Assembly: GCA_963803155.1 (NCBI GenBank)
Contig: CAWDMN010000097.1
Span: 37,376 to 101,375, forward strand
Direction of reading: 5' to 3'
DNA: 64,000 nucleotides
DNA from: CAWDMN01 sp963803155
GTDB lineage: Bacteria; Acidobacteriota; Terriglobia; Versatilivoradales; Versatilivoraceae
Shown: positions 52,151 to 62,466 of the stretch, in pieces
Position numbering within the stretch: position 1 is the first letter of the stretch
Layout of the letters: the number at the start of each line of letters is the position of its first letter
Translations under genes and position numbers: made by a program
The notes under the pieces: generated by a model
Seen by the model: only the letters and a program-made list of their open reading frames with translations
The model's database searches: none
Told to the model about the DNA's origin: nothing

Positions 52151-54496
52151 TCAGGGGGTTTTCGCCAGCCACGTGCGGATTTCCGCTTCCTCTTCCTTGT
52201 CAGGCTTCAGCGACAGCGCCATCTGCAGGCTCTGCCTGGCGCCCGCCACATCGCGTTTATTGTAGAGCGCCACCCCCAGGTGGTAGCGGAACAGAGCCTT
52301 TTGGGGGTTGCGCTTGACCAGATCCTTGAAGATCGGCAGCGCATCGTCGTACAGCGCCTTCTTCAAGAAGATCCAGCCCATGGTGTCCGCGATGTTCGGA
52401 TCGTCGGGGAACTGCTGCTTGGCCTTTTGGATATAAGTCAAGGCGGTATCCAGATCGCGCCCATCCTCGGCCATGAGAAAGGCCAGATTGTTCAGCGCTA
52501 CGGCGTTGGCCGGCTCCAGGGACAAGACCGTCTTGTAGTACGGCAGCGCTTCGTGCCGCATGCCGAGCGATTCCATGGCCAACGCAATATCCAGATTGAG
52601 CCGCGGGTGCTTGGGCTGGAGCGCCTCCGCCTGGCGGTACATATCCAGCGCCTGCTGGGCTTGACCCCTGAAATAGATGACTTCCCCCAAGCGCAGGAAC
52701 AGATTGAAGTTCTTGGGGTCCACTTCCAACAGCTTGCGGTACTCGCGTTCGGCGAGATCGAATTGCCTCACAACCACCGCGGCGTTCGCCATGACCATCC
52801 CCATGACCTCGTTCTGGGGATTGCGGTTCAGCTGCTCCTGCAGCAGTTTGAGCGCATCCGGCCCGCGATTGCTCCTGATCAGCACGTCGGCCATGGCGTA
52901 GACCAGCCGCATGTCGGTTGGATACTTATCGAACAGGCCCTTGAAGATCGCCAGGGCCGCGGGGTATTTTTTCTCGGCGTAATCCGCCAGGGCCAGCTGG
53001 AACTGCAGATCGGGTGCATCGGGAAAGCGCTTGATCGCCTCCTGCAACTCGCTGCGCGCCTCGGTGACGTTGCCCAAATTGATCTGCGAGTTGGCCTTAA
53101 TCGACATGGCCAGAATGTTGGCGGGGTCGATCCTGAGGGCGTCATCGGCGCTCATGATCGCGTGCTGGAGATCGTTCATCTGGAGGTTCACCTGGGCCAG
53201 ACCAAGCTGCGCCGCCAGAAAGCCCGGGCGCTTGGCCGCTTCCTGATACTGAAGCTTGGCGGCGGGCCAAAACTCCTGGCCGCGCGACTGGTAGGCGCGG
53301 GCCAGGTTGTAATGAACCACCGGGTTGTTGGGCTCGCGGCTGAGCAACATCTGCAAATCGTTGATGGCGGACTGGGTCTGTTTATCATCGCCCGAGTCGA
53401 GCCTCAGCCCGGCGCGCAGGGACAGGGCATTGTAGTTTTTCGGATCAGCCTTCAGCACGGTATCGACGGTCTGGAACGCATCGCTCCTTTGGCCCATGGC
53501 GACTTGGATCAGGGCGATCTTCAATCGATATTCGTTGGTGCGGTCGCCGCCCTGTTTGACGCCTTCCTGGAACACCGCGAGGGCCCGGTCGAAGTTGCGC
53601 GTGCGCCCGTAAAAATCGCCCACCAGCATGCGGGCGTCGGGCAATTCCTTCTCGCGCGCCAGCAGCGATTGCAGGACCGATTCGGTCCGATCCTTGCGCT
53701 GGGTGGCGTAGTAAAAGCCGGCCTGCTGAACAACCACGGCGGCGTTTTTGGGATCGTTCTGCACCTTGAGCGTCATGATCTGCTCGGCCTTGTCCGGCTG
53801 CTTGTGGCGCAGATATTGCAGGATCAGATAGTCATAGGCCAGCCAGGATTTCGGGTACTTTTCGATAACGCGCCGGACGATGGGCTCGGCCTGATCCCAT
53901 TGATTGTTCCGGTTGAGCGTCTGCGCCAGGGCGAACAGCAGATCCGGCTGGTTGGGACGGGCCTCGTCGGCCTTGCGGAAAGCGGCGATGCCGGCGTCCA
54001 TGTGCGCCTGCTTGTGCGCGCTATCGGTATCCGACCGGGCTACTTCCAGAAAACCCGTTAGCCGCTGGCCGTTGTAAGAGTTCGGATTGCGTTTCAGCAA
54101 CAGCTTGGCAAGGCTTTCCACCTGCGCCAGCGTTTTTTGGTTGTGTCCGTGCGGGGTTCCGTAGTAGACCAGCCAGATGTCCGCCAGGCGGCCGGGAGGG
54201 TTTTCGTCGTTGGGCAGCAGTTCCATCGCCCGCGTGAAAGCCTGCAGCGCGGTCTGAATCTCACCGCGGCGCAGCTCGGACTCACCCAGCTTGTTGTAAG
54301 CCTCGCCATACCTCATGTCCTTGCGCAGCGCGCTGCGGTACATAAGCGACGCTTCCCTGTACTTGCCCTGGGCGAAGTACCTATCGCCGTTCGCCACGTA
54401 CCGCCGTTTCACCGTAGCGGGATCGCGCCAGCAGCCCTGCAGCACAACCAGGAGGGACACGAGCGCCCACAAGCAACGGAATTTTCGGCAGTTCAT
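52151..54496 (-). CDS. Large TPR lipoprotein (PEP-CTERM TPR type)
   Basis: A 781-residue protein with a lipoprotein signal (LWALVSLLVVLQGC, lipidated Cys22) followed almost entirely by TPR units, about 16-18 of them. Examples are NGDRYFAQGKYREASLMYRS, AYNKLGESELRRGEIQTALQ and NLAFLMAEDGRDLDTALTYI. Such long TPR lipoproteins resemble the PrsT-type proteins associated with exosortase or exopolysaccharide export, but no exosortase gene is visible. It is probably anchored in the periplasm as a protein-interaction scaffold. It follows the TolC gene on the same strand by 184 nt and ends 42 nt before the repeat element. Confidence 0.85.
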   Translation of the reverse strand: MNCRKFRCLWALVSLLVVLQGCWRDPATVKRRYVANGDRYFAQGKYREASLMYRSALRKDMRYGEAYNKLGESELRRGEIQTALQAFTRAMELLPNDENPPGRLADIWLVYYGTPHGHNQKTLAQVESLAKLLLKRNPNSYNGQRLTGFLEVARSDTDSAHKQAHMDAGIAAFRKADEARPNQPDLLFALAQTLNRNNQWDQAEPIVRRVIEKYPKSWLAYDYLILQYLRHKQPDKAEQIMTLKVQNDPKNAAVVVQQAGFYYATQRKDRTESVLQSLLAREKELPDARMLVGDFYGRTRNFDRALAVFQEGVKQGGDRTNEYRLKIALIQVAMGQRSDAFQTVDTVLKADPKNYNALSLRAGLRLDSGDDKQTQSAINDLQMLLSREPNNPVVHYNLARAYQSRGQEFWPAAKLQYQEAAKRPGFLAAQLGLAQVNLQMNDLQHAIMSADDALRIDPANILAMSIKANSQINLGNVTEARSELQEAIKRFPDAPDLQFQLALADYAEKKYPAALAIFKGLFDKYPTDMRLVYAMADVLIRSNRGPDALKLLQEQLNRNPQNEVMGMVMANAAVVVRQFDLAEREYRKLLEVDPKNFNLFLRLGEVIYFRGQAQQALDMYRQAEALQPKHPRLNLDIALAMESLGMRHEALPYYKTVLSLEPANAVALNNLAFLMAEDGRDLDTALTYIQKAKQQFPDDPNIADTMGWIFLKKALYDDALPIFKDLVKRNPQKALFRYHLGVALYNKRDVAGARQSLQMALSLKPDKEEEAEIRTWLAKTP

Positions 54497-54680
54497 CCTT
54501 TCTACACTCCCGTCTATCAGTCCTCGTCCTCGACTATCAATCAGTTACAGGATACACGGCATGCCGCAAGCATGCACCACTTTTAGTACTGGGGGTGGCG
54601 CGCGGCCGCCGGCGCGCCGGATGGCACGCCGGATGCGGGGCCGCGGGGAAATCCGCGCACGAACCCGGGCGCGGCCGCGC

Positions 54681-55967
54681 TCAGCGCAGCGCGGCCACCA
54701 GCATCCTGGTCTGCCGCAGCAATTGAAACTGGGCATGCTCCAGTGCGGTGCGGGCGTCGTAGAGCTGCATCCAGCGCTCGTGCTCGGCATAACGGCCCTC
54801 CTCAACGTCCTTCAGCGTCGCCTTCCCGGCCTCGAGCTGCGCCAGCAGCAGATTCACCTGCTCGCGGGCCAGGTCGAGGTCCAGGCGCGCCACTTCGGCG
54901 GCCGTTCCGGCCTGGTGGATTTCCTCCCAGGCCGCACGCGTATCGGCTTCGACGCGCCCGCGCAGCCGGTCCAGTTCGGTCTTGATCCGCTGGGTGTCGA
55001 CACTGGCCTGCGCGGCCTGGGCGAGGTCCTGCGAGTTGGCGAAAATCGGAACGCTGACGGCCACGCCGATCTCGCCGTTGTTCCGCTGGAAAGCCCGGAA
55101 GAACTCGGTGTAGTTATTGAACTTGGCGAACAGGCCGTATTCCGCGACCAGGTCGACCTTGGGGTAGCGCATGGCCTTGAAGCTTCGCATTTGCAGGTTC
55201 TTGGCGGCCAGCTCGGACTCCAGCTTGCGGATCTCGGGATTGTCCTGCAAGGCCTCCCGCACGCTGGCTTCCTCGCTGGAGGGCAGCTCCGGACGGGCCC
55301 GCTCCTCGCCCGCCGGAATGATCCGATCGGCCACGTTCAGACCCAGCACCGCCGACAGCGAGGCGGAGAGCCGGCGGCGCTGGCTGCTCAGCAGCTCAAC
55401 TTTCTGCCGTGCCCGCGCCACGTTCAGCGCGGCGCGCCGGGCCTCGATCTGTTCCTCTTTCCCTTCGGCCACGCGCAGCCGGACCAACGCCTCCACGCGG
55501 TCCATTTCTTCCGCCTGTTTAGAGGCCAGATCGATGGCCCGCGCAGCTTTTTCCAGGTCGAGGAACAAGGTGGCCGTTCGCAGCGCCACCTCCTCGCGCG
55601 TGGCGGAGGTCGAGTAGCTCGCGCTCACGGCCGTTTCCCGGGCCTCGGCCACCAGATAGCCCTGCGGGCGGGAGTACATGGTGCGTTCCGCCCGGGCCTG
55701 GAGGACGGACGGCGCCGAGCCCTCGATGCTCATCGGGAAGCCGCTGGAGTAGGCCAGCCCGCTGCCGGCGTAGACCCGCGGCAGCAGCGGCTCCCGCACC
55801 ACCTGGACGCCCAGCGCGGCGCGCTGTTCCTCCAGGCGGGCCAGCGCGATGTCGGGATTCTGGCGCAAGGCCATATCCACGGCCTGTTTCAAGCTCAGAG
55901 TTACATCCTCCGCCGCCAGCGAGCCGGCGGCGAGGGTGAAGCAAAGGACGAGAATGGGTCTGTTCAT
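54681..55967 (-). CDS. TolC-family outer membrane efflux protein
   Basis: A 428-residue outer-membrane factor. The signal peptide is PILVLCFTLAAGSLA. Two OEP repeats follow: LSLKQAVDMALRQNPDIALA, AREQVNLLLAQLEAGKATLK and DVEEGRYAEHERWMQLYDAR. Long coiled helices rich in Ala/Arg/Glu mark the periplasmic tunnel. The family forms trimeric exit ducts for tripartite efflux. The gene starts 4 nt after the permease stop, so co-transcription is near certain. No membrane-fusion protein gene is visible in the cluster; the TPR protein upstream does not resemble one. Confidence 0.92.
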   Translation of the reverse strand: MNRPILVLCFTLAAGSLAAEDVTLSLKQAVDMALRQNPDIALARLEEQRAALGVQVVREPLLPRVYAGSGLAYSSGFPMSIEGSAPSVLQARAERTMYSRPQGYLVAEARETAVSASYSTSATREEVALRTATLFLDLEKAARAIDLASKQAEEMDRVEALVRLRVAEGKEEQIEARRAALNVARARQKVELLSSQRRRLSASLSAVLGLNVADRIIPAGEERARPELPSSEEASVREALQDNPEIRKLESELAAKNLQMRSFKAMRYPKVDLVAEYGLFAKFNNYTEFFRAFQRNNGEIGVAVSVPIFANSQDLAQAAQASVDTQRIKTELDRLRGRVEADTRAAWEEIHQAGTAAEVARLDLDLAREQVNLLLAQLEAGKATLKDVEEGRYAEHERWMQLYDARTALEHAQFQLLRQTRMLVAALR

Positions 55968-55971
55968 GGCG

Positions 55972-57197
55972 CTACTCGTAGCGTAGCGCCTCCGTGGGAT
56001 TCAGCCGCGCGGCGCGCCGGGCGGGCAAGATTCCGAAGACGATGCCCACCGCGAAGCTAACCAGAAAGGCCACCGCGATGGAGAGCGTCGAAATCGGGAT
56101 CTGCACCTGGTCCTGCAGCAGGTTCGCCGCCAGCGGCAGGGTCAGGCCGGCTACGATCCCCAGCACGCCCCCGCCCACACTGAGCAGCACGGCTTCCAAC
56201 AGAAACTGCAGCAGCACATCCTGCTGTGAGGCTCCCAGCGACATCCGCAGGCCGATCTCGCGGGTGCGCTCGGTGACCGTCACCAGCATGATGTTCATGA
56301 TGCCGATGCCGCTGATGACCAGGGCGATCGCCGACACCAGGATCAGCACCACCGTCAGCACGTTGGCGATGGCGCCGGCCGCATCCAGCAGCGCGCCCAG
56401 GTTCTGCACGCATGTATCGCGCGCCCGGCCGGTGGCGCGAGGCGATCACCTGGGCCACGGACCTGGGTGACGGCGGGCACGTCGCCGGCCAACCGCGCCT
56501 GGATGTAAAGCGGGTCCACGCGCTCGATCCGGTCGAACATGCGGTACACCGAGATCGGGATCATCGCGGCTCCGCCTTCGCCCAGTTCCGAGAGGCCGAA
56601 GGTCGAAGTGCGTTCCTTGAAGACGCCCACCACGGTGAACTGCAACTGATGCAGCTTGAGGATCTGACCCACGGAGGCCTGCGGCGAGCCGAACAGCTTG
56701 CCGGCCAGCTTGTCGTCGAGCAGGGCCACCTTCTGGCGCAGCGTGACGTCGGAGGGATCGATGAAGCGCCCGGCGAGCAACTGCAGATTGCGCACCGCCG
56801 CGTAGTCCTCGTCCGAGCCGATGACGTGCACGTCGCGCTCCTTGCCGGCGATCGTCAAACGGTCATTGGAGGCGATCACGGGTGAGGCGGCGATGATCCG
56901 CGAGCCGAGGTTGCGCCGCACCGCGTCCACGTCGGCCAGCTTGATGAAGTCGGCGTCGAACTTGGTGGCATCGACCGGGCCGGAGTCGTACTGGGCGTAG
57001 ATCAGGTTCGACCCGACGCCGCGGATCTTATCCAGAATCAGATCGCGGCTGGTGATGGAAATGGTGACCACGAGGATCACCGAGGCGTTGCCGATCAACA
57101 GCCCCAGGGCCGTCAACGCCGAGCGGATCTTGTTGGCCCGCAGCGCCTGGAAGCTGAAATTCAGCGCCTCGCCGAGGAGTGGAAGACCAAAATGCAT
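55972..57197 (-). CDS. MacB-type ABC transporter permease (two frameshifts)
   Basis: About 408 residues when frames are joined. ATG 57197 opens HFGLPLLGEALNFSFQALRA and NKIRSALTALGLLIG, the first helix of FtsX/MacB permeases. A MacB_PCD domain follows (GSRIIAASPVIASNDRLTIA, GSDEDYAAVRNLQLLAGRFI). The frame breaks at about 56450 and 56417, after which the FtsX domain continues to 55972 (IALVISGIGIMNIMLVTVTE, RTREIGLRMSLGASQQDVLL, GIVFGILPARRAARLNPTEA). Single extra bases explain both breaks. It lacks an ATPase domain, and no ATPase gene is adjacent. The start lies 5 nt after the TPR gene stop. Confidence 0.82.
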
Positions 57198-57202
57198 TCC
57201 GC

Positions 57203-58097
57203 CTAGTCGCTTCCGCCAGAGGCGCGCCGCAGAAGTTTGCGCACCTCTTCGCGGGACGGATCGTCGGGGGTCAGCGGGGCGCGCAGGTAAGCTTCGAGGA
57301 GCTGCCTGGCCGTGTCCAGGTTGCGGCCGCTTTTCACGTACGTCTCGGCGCGTCCGAACAGCAGTTTCTTGTCGCCGGGATCGATGCGCGCCGCCTGATC
57401 GAATGCCGCCTCGCTTTCCCCGATGCGGCCCTGGCCGGCCAGGAACCTGGCCAGTTCCACGAGCCGGCTGACCTGCCGCGGCGCCAGGTCGACCGCTTTT
57501 TTCAACTGCCCCTCGGCCAGATCGTACTGGCGGCGTTGGATCGCGATCTGAGCCAGCGCCCAGTGGTATTCGACGGGATCGTTTCTCTGGATGACATTCG
57601 ACAGCCGAATCGCGCGGTCGATGCCGCCGCCGAGGAATCCCGGCGCACTCAGGTAAAAGGAGAACAGATCGTCCACGGCGTCCTTGTTGCCGGGATCGAG
57701 CTCGTACCGCCTTCTCAAAGTTCTGGCGCGCGTTGGCGGCGTACTTAATCGCCATGAAGAAGACGCTGGTCTCGGCGCGGCGGCCCCAGGCGCGTCCCAG
57801 CCACAAATAGTGGTCCGATGCGGCGGGCTCCAGGCGGACGGCTTTTTCGAACAGATCGGTGGCCGGCTTGAAATCGCCCAGCATGTAACGGCAGCGCCCC
57901 TCGAGCTCCCAATCCGCGGCGCTCTTCGGCGCGACTTTCTTCAGGATCGCCAGCGCTGCGCGGTACTCGGTCCGGTCATACAGCCGTTGCGCCGCGGCGG
58001 AGTCGTCTGGCACCACGGCCGCCGGGGCCACGGCCGCGGCCAGGAACACAACCGCAACGACAATTCCGAATCTCATTACAAGAGGGGCAAATCTCAT
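57203..58097 (-). CDS. Exported TPR protein (one frameshift)
   Basis: About 297 residues when joined. ATG 58097 (or 58076) opens a signal peptide (RFGIVVAVVFLAAAVAPAAV). TPR-like units follow: AQRLYDRTEYRAALAILKKV, MLGDFKPATDLFEKAVRLEP and KYAANARQNFEKAV. After a frame change at about 57715 the text continues LDPGNKDAVDDLFSFYLSAP, QRRQYDLAEGQLKKAVDLAP, and GESEAAFDQAARIDPGDKKL to the stop at 57203. Because of the indel, long read-through frames appear that wrongly link this gene to its neighbours. It lies directly upstream of the permease and TolC genes and may be a periplasmic adaptor for them; that is inference. Confidence 0.75.
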
Positions 58098-58233
58098 TGT
58101 AACGGACCGTCCGAAATCCCTCGCGGCCGGTCTACCTTTATGGATGCAGTTGGGGGCCGGAGAGGTACAAATCCAGCGCCGCGAAGGCACTCCTCCCAGT
58201 TGCCGATGGACCCGCGCAAGCCGAGCGCGAAGT

Positions 58234-59585
58234 TCAACCCAGCGGCCGGAACTGGCAACTGAAATGCCGCAGGAACTCGGGCTGCCAGGTGATCTCATAG
58301 CCCCGCAGCTCCTTCCTGCGGCTGTTGACCTCCAGGATCGCCTCCACCACGTAGTCGATGTGGCTCTGCGTGTAGACCCGTCGCGGGATGGCCAGGCGCA
58401 GCAGCTCATGTTGGGCGTGCGGAGCCGAACATCACCGAGCCGATCTCCACGCTGCGGATGCCGGCGTGGCGATACAGCTCCACGGCCAGCGACTGCGCCG
58501 GGAACTGCTCCCGCGGAATGTGCGGCGAGCATGCGCCCGGCGTCGATGTAAATGGCGTGGCCGCCCGGCGGCTCCACGATCGGCACGCCGTGGTCCGCGA
58601 TGTGCCGTCCGAGATAGGCCGTGGAGGCGATGCGGTATTGCAGATAATACGGGTCCAGCACTTCCACCAGCCCCACGGCGATGGCGTCGAGGTCGCGTCC
58701 GGCGAGGCCGCCGTAGGTTGGGAAGCCCTCCGTCAGGATCAGCAGGTCTTTCTCCTGCTGCGCCAGCCGGTCGTCGTTGGTGCACAGCAGCCCGCCGATA
58801 TTGGCGAAGGCGTCCTTCTTGGCGGAGAACGTGCACCCGTCGGCCAGGGAGAACATCTGGCGCGCAATGTCGCGCGCGCTCCAGTGGGCATAGCCGGCTT
58901 CGCGCTGGTGGATCAGCCAGGCGTTTTCCGCGAAGCGGCAGGCGTCGAGGTAGAGCGGGATGCCGTGGCGCCGCGTGAGGGCGCGTACCTGCTCCAGATT
59001 CGCCATCGACACCGGCTGGCCGCCGCCGGAGTTGTTGGTCACCGTGACCATGACGAGTGGGATCCGCTCGCGGCCGTGCTCCGCGATTAGCCGCTCCAGC
59101 GCCGCGGTGTCCATGTCACCCTTGAAGGGCAGTTGCGCCTGCGTGTCGTGCGCCTCGGGCCGGATCAGGTCCACCGCCCGGGCGCCGGTGAACTCAATGT
59201 TGGCGCGGGTGGTGTCGAAGTGCGTGTTGTTCGGCACCACGCAACCGGGCTTGCATAGCACGCTGAACAGGATGCGCTCCGCGGCGCGACCCTGGTGCGT
59301 CGGGATCACGTGCCGGAAGCCCATCAGATCCTCGGCCGCGCTCTTCAGCCGGAAGTAACTCGCGCTGCCGGCGTAACTTTCATCGCCGCGCATCATCGCC
59401 GCCCACTGCTCAGTGGACATGGCGCTGGTCCCCGAATCGGTGAGCAGGTCGATCAGGATGTCGGCGGCGCGCAGCCGGAACAGGTTGTAGCCCGCCTCGG
59501 CCAGCAGTCCCGCGCGCTCGTCGGCGCTGGTCTGCCGCAACGGCTCGACACTCTTAATGCGGAACGGCTCGATGATGGTTTTCAC
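58234..59585 (-). CDS. Tryptophanase / tyrosine phenol-lyase family enzyme (two frameshifts)
   Basis: About 450 residues when joined. This PLP beta-eliminating lyase cleaves tryptophan to indole or tyrosine to phenol, with pyruvate and ammonia. GTG 59585, with GGAGG about 9 nt upstream, opens KTIIEPFRIKSVEPLR. Family motifs are DLLTDSGTSAMSTEQWAAMM, DESYAGSASYFRLKSAAEDL, HQGRAAERILF, VTNNSGGGQPVS, DACRFAENAWLI and FSAKKDAFANIGG, where K257 is the expected PLP lysine. The frame breaks at about 58528 and 58424. Reading through them gives HIPREQFPAQSLAVELYRHA, then AQHELLRLAIPRRVYTQSH and the stop after FSCQFRPLG. Tryptophanase versus phenol-lyase cannot be decided here. It is 136 nt upstream of the TPR gene. 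Confidence 0.85.
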
Positions 59586-59798
59586 GCGCAGGCGCCTCCG
59601 AGCGGAGGATAGCATTTCACGCCTGGAACGGACCGGGCCGCCGGTCAGTCGTTAAGGGCGGCCACGGGAGGAGGAGGAAGACGCGGCCGCCCCTGGTAAG
59701 CACGAAGCTTCTGAGGACTGCCCCGTACAACCGATTCCATTGTAAAGCATGCCGGCCGCGCCGAGCGTTCCCTCACGCGGCCCCGTAAACTGTTTTAG

Positions 59799-61665
59799 AT
59801 GGTCCCGCGACGCGTGTTATATGTCCTGCTCCTGGTTTCCAGCTCGCTGCCCGGCCAAGGCTTCGAATGGATCCGGGCCAATTACGCCAGGCAGGAGTTC
59901 CGCATCCCGATGCGCGACGGCGTGCGATTGTACACGCTGGTCTACACGCCTAAGGCCGCTGCGCAGGCAGTATCCGATTCTGCTGGAGCGCACGCCCTAC
60001 GGCGCCGCGCCCGCGCGGCGAGAACAGCTATCGTTCCTCCCTGGGACCTTGCGCGGCGCTGGCCCGCGCCGGCTACATCTTCGTGTTCCAGGACGTGCGG
60101 GGCCGCTACCGAGCGAAGGCACGTTCGTCGAAATGCGGCCGCAGCTCACCGGCCGCGCATGGGCCGCAGGACATCGACGAGAGCACCGACACCTACGACA
60201 CCATCGATTGGCTGCTCAAGAACATCCCCGGCCACAACGGCCGCGTGGGCCTGTACGGCACCTCCTACCCCGGCTTCTACGCCGCGGCGGGGCTGCTGTG
60301 CGGCGCATCCGGCGTTGAAGGCGGTCTCTCCGCAGGCGCCGATGGTCGACCTGTTCCGGGGCGACGACTACGCCCACAACGGCGCGTTCTTCCTCGCCGC
60401 CAACTTCGGTTTCTACTGGTACTTCAACGTAGACCAGCGCCGCGCAGCCCGACGAGCGACGGGCGCGCTTCGATTACGGCACCCGCGACGGCTATGCGTT
60501 CTATCTGGCCATGGGTCCGCTCTCCAATGCCGAGGAGCGCTACTACAAGCACCGCAATCCCTATTTCAGCGACATGCTGCAGCACACCTCCTACGACGAG
60601 TACTGGCGCTCGCGCAGCCTGGAGCCGCACCTGCACGACATCCAGCCCGCCGTGCTGGCCGTGGGCGGATGGTTCGACGCCGAGGATCTGCAGGGGCCGC
60701 TGCGGCTGTACCGCGACGCCTCCACGCGCAGCCCCGCGCTCGCCGGTCGTCCTGGTGATGGGCCCCTGGATGCACGGCGGCTGGCACGACGAGGGGGTCG
60801 ACCATCTCGGGCGCCGTCCAGTTCGGCCAGCGTACCTGCGGAGTTCTTTGAAGACTCCATCGAGACGCCGTTCTTCGAGAAGTGGCTGCGCGACGGCGAA
60901 GACCCGAAGCTGCCCGCCGCGTGGATGTTCGAGACCGGCGCCAACCGCTGGCGTCAATTCGCCGCCTGGCCGCCGCCGGCCGCGCATCGCCGGACCCTCT
61001 ATTTGCGCTCCGGGCGGCGCGCTGGCCTTCGATCCGCCGCCGCGAGCCCGCGGGTTTCGACGAGTACGTCAGCGACCCCGCCCGGCCGGTCCCGTTCACG
61101 TCTTTCATCAGCCCTCGGCATGGTCCCGGAGTACATGGTGGACGACCAGCGCTTCGCCGCCCGCCGGCCCGACGTTCTGGTTTACCAGACCGCGCCGCTC
61201 GACTGCGCCCTCACGCTGGCCGGTCCGCTCGGCGTGCGTCTGCAGGCCTCCACCTCCGGCACCGACTCGGACTGGGTGGTGAAGCTGATCGACGTCTATC
61301 CCGGCGATACGCCCAACCCGTCGCCGAACCCGTCCCGGGTTCAGATGGGCGGCTACCAGCAACTGGTCCGCGGCGAGCCCTTCCGCGGCCGCTTCTGGAA
61401 GAGCTTCGAGCAGCCCCAGCCGCTGCCTGCCAACCAGTTCGTCGAGATCGACTACGACATGCCGGACGTCTTCCACACATTCCGGCCGGGCCATCGCATC
61501 ATGGTCCAGGTGCAGAGCTCCTGGTTCCCGCTGGTGGACCGCAATCCGCAGAAGTTCGTCCCCAGCATCCCGTTCGCCAAACCTGAGGATTTCGTGCCCG
61601 CCACCGAGCGGATCTCCCGTTCGGCCAACGCCCCCAGCCGGCTGGAAGTGTTGGTTCTCGAGTAA
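59799..61665 (+). CDS. CocE/NonD-family hydrolase (multiple frameshifts)
   Basis: A secreted alpha/beta hydrolase of the cocaine-esterase/X-Pro dipeptidyl-peptidase (S15) family, readable only across several frames. From ATG 59799: signal sequence VLYVLLLVSSSLPGQGFEW and then EFRIPMRDGVRLYTLVYTPK. Shifted text gives YPILLERTPYGAAPARRE, YIFVFQDVRGRYR, and DTIDWLLKNIPGHNGRVGLY followed by GTSYPGFYAAAG with the nucleophilic Ser. From about 60511: RYYKHRNPYFSDMLQHTSYD, AVLAVGGWFDAEDLQG and VLVMGPWMHGGWHDEG. The C-terminal jelly roll ends at 61665 (MPDVFHTFRPGHRIMVQVQS). At least six single-base indels are needed, while the protein text stays intact. Confidence 0.8.
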
Positions 61666-61714
61666 ATCGGCTGCCGCTGTGCTACTAGCCGCGATCGCGC
61701 CACGAGCCGGGACT

Positions 61715-61919
61715 AACCCGGATGTTTCACCAACCATCGGCTGCGGCGCGCGATAGGGCCGCATCTACTGCGTTGCGCTGGGCCCAGGGGGCACCCCCCG
61801 TCCTCGACGTACTGCCGAGTACGCCTGCGGGCGCCTCCCGCAAGCGCGCCTTGTGGCATTCCTTGATGTTGGGGCCCTCTCATCGCGCCTCGCTGCGATC
61901 GTGGTGCAACATCCGGGCT
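61715..61919. mobile_element. Copy B of a 0.2-kb terminal-inverted-repeat element
   Basis: Bounded by AACCCGGATGTTTCAC and GTGCAACATCCGGGCT, inverse complements with two mismatches. It shares its left about 80 bp with copy A at 51918 with one difference, then diverges in a central stretch and matches again over the right end (CTCTCATCGCGCCTCGCT). It is about 14 bp longer than copy A. It lies 50 nt after the CocE hydrolase stop codon, and both copies are in the same orientation. Confidence 0.8.
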
Positions 61920-62145
61920 AAATGGAGCGGCGTCTGATGCCGGGGCTGCAACGAGCGGCAGATTTGAGTTCCGAACCGATCCCCTGCCAAAGTGAGCAGT
62001 ATTGAACAGACGCGAAGCCGTCGGCAGCGCATTAATTAGGTGGCGGTTATCCACAGTGGAAGCCCAGGGTGTACCCTGTGCCACTCGGAGATCCACAATG
62101 GAAAGCCCGACCTAAGTTCATCTGGGAGGAACTACTGGAGCCGAA

Positions 62146-62280
62146 ATGAAGAAAATCGTGCTGTTGTTCTTTGCAGTTATGCTTGTGGCCGCGCCGGCAT
62201 TCGCCGGCCACCACCGCAGACACCACAGATACCACGAAGGTCACTACCGCGGAGATCACGCTCTGATAGTGATCCGGTGA
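62146..62280 (+). CDS. 44-residue His-rich exported peptide
   Basis: A short gene with a clear signal peptide (KKIVLLFFAVMLVAAPAFA) and a 24-residue mature part with seven His and six Arg: GHHRRHHRYHEGHYRGDHAL, then IVIR. GGGAGG lies about 14 nt upstream, with GGAG closer at 62137-62140. The mature peptide could bind Zn, Cu or Ni, or interact with the envelope; no family is recognised. It sits alone between the repeat element and the next secreted-protein gene. Length and strong signal sequence make it more convincing than a random frame. Confidence 0.55.
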   Translation: MKKIVLLFFAVMLVAAPAFAGHHRRHHRYHEGHYRGDHALIVIR

Positions 62281-62466
62281 TCCCCTCCCAAGTTGCCTTC
62301 TCGTCAGGCGACATGCGGGTCCCGGGCCGGGTGTTGGCACATGGGGCAAACTCTTGACCTCAGAGACGCGCTTGAAGCTATGTGTACCCAAGCGACTGCG
62401 ATATTCGCAGGTTTTGATGGTTTCTCTTCCGCAATTCCCCTTCTAGCCCCCGGGAGGTGGGCAGAA

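Noticed and set aside
52094..54061. 655-codon plus-strand frame antisense to the TPR lipoprotein
   Set aside because: Antisense shadow of a GC-rich gene; low-complexity text, no domain, while the minus-strand frame is a clear TPR protein.
56355..59615. Single 1086-residue fusion of lyase, TPR and permease
   Set aside because: Produced by frameshifts; each domain's correct continuation lies in another frame and each has its own start signal.
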